Shown here in pieces: positions 62,955 through 64,000 of a stretch of 64,000 bases of DNA (the stretch's first letter is position 1; every line of letters starts with the position of its first letter). Source of the DNA: Niallia endozanthoxylica. GTDB taxonomy: Bacteria > Bacillota > Bacilli > Bacillales > Cytobacillaceae. Where the stretch lies: the NCBI RefSeq assembly GCF_008710145.1, contig NZ_VYKL01000030.1, forward strand, positions 31,557-95,556, in the 5' to 3' direction. The notes under the pieces were generated by a model. The model was not told where the DNA came from, made no database searches, and saw only the letters and a list, made by a program, of their open reading frames with translations. Both the position numbers and the translations under genes were made by a program.

Positions 62955-64000
62955 TTATTTATTATTGTTGTTGCTGCTGTCTTTGTCGTTGTCATTTTTG
63001 TTATCATTTTTATCGTTATCGTCTTTGTTATTATCGTTCTTGTCGTTATCATCCTTACCATTATCGTCATCGAATAAATTCTTAGAACCGCTGTCTTTTC
63101 TGTCAGACTTCTTGTTAAACCAATCATTAGATCGTTTACAAGACTTTGAATCATCTTTATTATTATCTTTATCATTATCTTTATCATTATCTTTATCATT
63201 ATTTTTATCATTATCATTATCTTTATTGCCCTTACAATCTCTGAATCTGTCCATCCCGCTGCAGCGGCAGCATTTTTTACAACCCTTGCAATTGCAATCC
63301 TTGTCTTTATCTTTACCGTTACGACCGCCTTTTTTTCCATCCTTACAATCGCAATCTTTATCTTTGTGTTTACCATCATGACCAGCTTTCTTTCCACCTT
63401 TATGGCCATGTTTGTCCTTGTCTTTATCCTTTTTCTTATGACCCGAACTGATGCTGCGAATATGAAATGGATCCACTCGGATAACTTCTTCATTATGAGC
63501 AAGCTTATAAAAACCATCTTCTACAAAAAGGACTCCTTCAATGGCCTCAGGACCGCCGCGATTAATGGCAATCCACTTATTCTCCAACTGCTGAAAGACT
63601 TCAAATAAATTATGTGCATCAATCATCTTGTCTTTCATTTTCTCTTCATTGCCCTTAAATGGTTTAGAAGACAGGCTTACACTTTTCACATGATGGGTAT
63701 TCACATAAACAAGGCCGTCATCTTCCGTAAATATCGTTAAGAAATCATGTTTAACCGATAACAACTTTCCATGAATTGACTCAGGACCACCCTGGTTTAG
63801 TTGGATGACCTGTTGTTCCATTTTCTTTAACAGATTACGAAAATTTTTCCCCGATAAGAAGTCAGCTTTTTCCTTTTCTTTGTCTTTGTCTTTGTCTTTG
63901 TCTTTGTCTTTGTCTTTGTCTTTGTCTTTGTCTTTGTCTTTGTCTTTATTTTTGTCCTTGTCTTTATCTTTTTGCTTATCTTGGTCTTTGTCTTTGTTTT
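62955..64000 (-). CDS. CotB-like spore coat protein, incomplete at window edge
   Basis: Minus-strand frame open from its stop at 62955 to the window end, so at least 348 codons and lacking its N-terminus. ATG 63821 (MEQQVIQLNQGG) has no RBS and the frame continues upstream as (Lys-Asp)n, so it is internal. Order from the edge: KD repeat linker, two related domains with NQGGPESIHGKL and NRGGPEAIEGVL (about 60 residues each), then a Lys/Asp/Asn-rich region with Cys clusters (KDCDCK, DCNCKGCKKCCRC) and a DN-rich tail. Coat proteins of the CotB type have this make-up; Cys clusters may crosslink or bind metal. Confidence 0.8.
   Translation of the reverse strand, partial: NKDKDQDKQKDKDKDKNKDKDKDKDKDKDKDKDKDKDKDKEKEKADFLSGKNFRNLLKKMEQQVIQLNQGGPESIHGKLLSVKHDFLTIFTEDDGLVYVNTHHVKSVSLSSKPFKGNEEKMKDKMIDAHNLFEVFQQLENKWIAINRGGPEAIEGVLFVEDGFYKLAHNEEVIRVDPFHIRSISSGHKKKDKDKDKHGHKGGKKAGHDGKHKDKDCDCKDGKKGGRNGKDKDKDCNCKGCKKCCRCSGMDRFRDCKGNKDNDNDKNNDKDNDKDNDKDNNKDDSKSCKRSNDWFNKKSDRKDSGSKNLFDDDNGKDDNDKNDNNKDDNDKNDNKNDNDKDSSNNNNK
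63877..63942 (-). repeat. Hexanucleotide microsatellite (TCTTTG)11 in coat gene
   Basis: Eleven perfect tandem TCTTTG units on the plus strand, coding for Lys-Asp on the minus strand; irregular repeats continue to the window end. Unit changes keep the frame, so protein length can vary without loss. Confidence 0.92.

Noticed and set aside
62965..63381. Leu/Ser-only plus-strand frame
   Set aside because: Antisense of Asp/Lys-rich repeats gives SLSLS; compositional artefact.
62894..63517. Long basic minus-strand frame (Lys/Ile/Met-rich) overlapping the coat gene
   Set aside because: It is the shifted reading of the repetitive Lys-Asp-Asn coat sequence; no RBS and no domain.

Overview
This is a 64 kb chromosomal stretch from an endospore-forming, low-GC member of the Bacillaceae. 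The evidence is purine-rich AGGAGG ribosome binding sites, frequent TTG and GTG starts, spore genes (yutH, yutC-like, lytH, yunB, yuzL, CotF-like and CotB-like coat genes), and a gene order that follows the yui-yum-yut-yun-suf-met-yus-fad region of Bacillus subtilis almost gene for gene. The species cannot be fixed from sequence alone. A Neobacillus, Cytobacillus or Mesobacillus-like organism is my guess, based on the dispersed repeats and the extra genes. No tRNA, rRNA or CRISPR array was seen.

Layout. 1-10.6 kb: DUF1450 paralog, pepA, yuiD, yuiC (3D-domain cell-wall enzyme), yuiB, and a redox/Fe-S block (yumB, yumC, yutM, yuzB, yutJ, yuzD, yutI). 10.8-13.1 kb: the hom-thrC-thrB operon, in which thrC is reduced to a 33-codon in-frame stub. 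13.4-20.4 kb: yutH, pgpA-like yutG, yutF, a SufR-like regulator, yutE, small conserved genes, yutD, yutC and lipA. 20.6-28.8 kb: lytH, yunB, an IS200/IS605-type element carrying iscB and its omega (HEARO) RNA inserted at the end of an HD-GYP gene, then yunC, yunD and yunE. 28.9-34.2 kb: sufCDSUB. 35.3-39.8 kb: metNIQ and metY, each behind an S-box (SAM) riboswitch. 39.9-48.2 kb: yusD, yusE, yusF, gcvH, yusI and the fadN-fadA-fadE beta-oxidation operon. 48.3-49.2 kb: yuzL and two spore coat genes. 49.2-54.2 kb: an FtsW/RodA-type gene and a tungstate (tup) cluster with a fused HTH-binding-protein regulator. 54.3-57.1 kb: a structured intergenic RNA candidate, a kinase-like gene, a TerC exporter behind a yybP-ykoY Mn riboswitch, and queT behind a preQ1 riboswitch. 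57.2-61.3 kb: a Fur-type yclNOPQ siderophore importer. 61.5-64.0 kb: an ArsB/SLC13-type permease and a CotB-like spore coat gene that runs off the window.

How the genes work together. The core is iron-sulfur and sulfur metabolism: SUF assembly, A-type and NifU-type carriers, lipoyl synthase and GcvH, methionine uptake and homocysteine synthesis. Around it lie flavin oxidoreductases, fatty-acid beta-oxidation, metal transport (W, Mn, Fe) and spore morphogenesis.

Most noteworthy: (i) the IscB/omega-RNA element, whose nuclease keeps every catalytic residue while its TnpA has lost the first histidine of the HUH motif, and whose expected guide is the 3' end of the neighbouring HD-GYP gene; (ii) the clean in-frame internal deletion of thrC that keeps both translational junctions; (iii) an unexplained structured RNA, possibly holding a C-rich small RNA, at 54.3-54.5 kb; (iv) at least five families of dispersed palindromic repeats, one of which resembles the 3' RNA end of IS605 elements without any tnpB.
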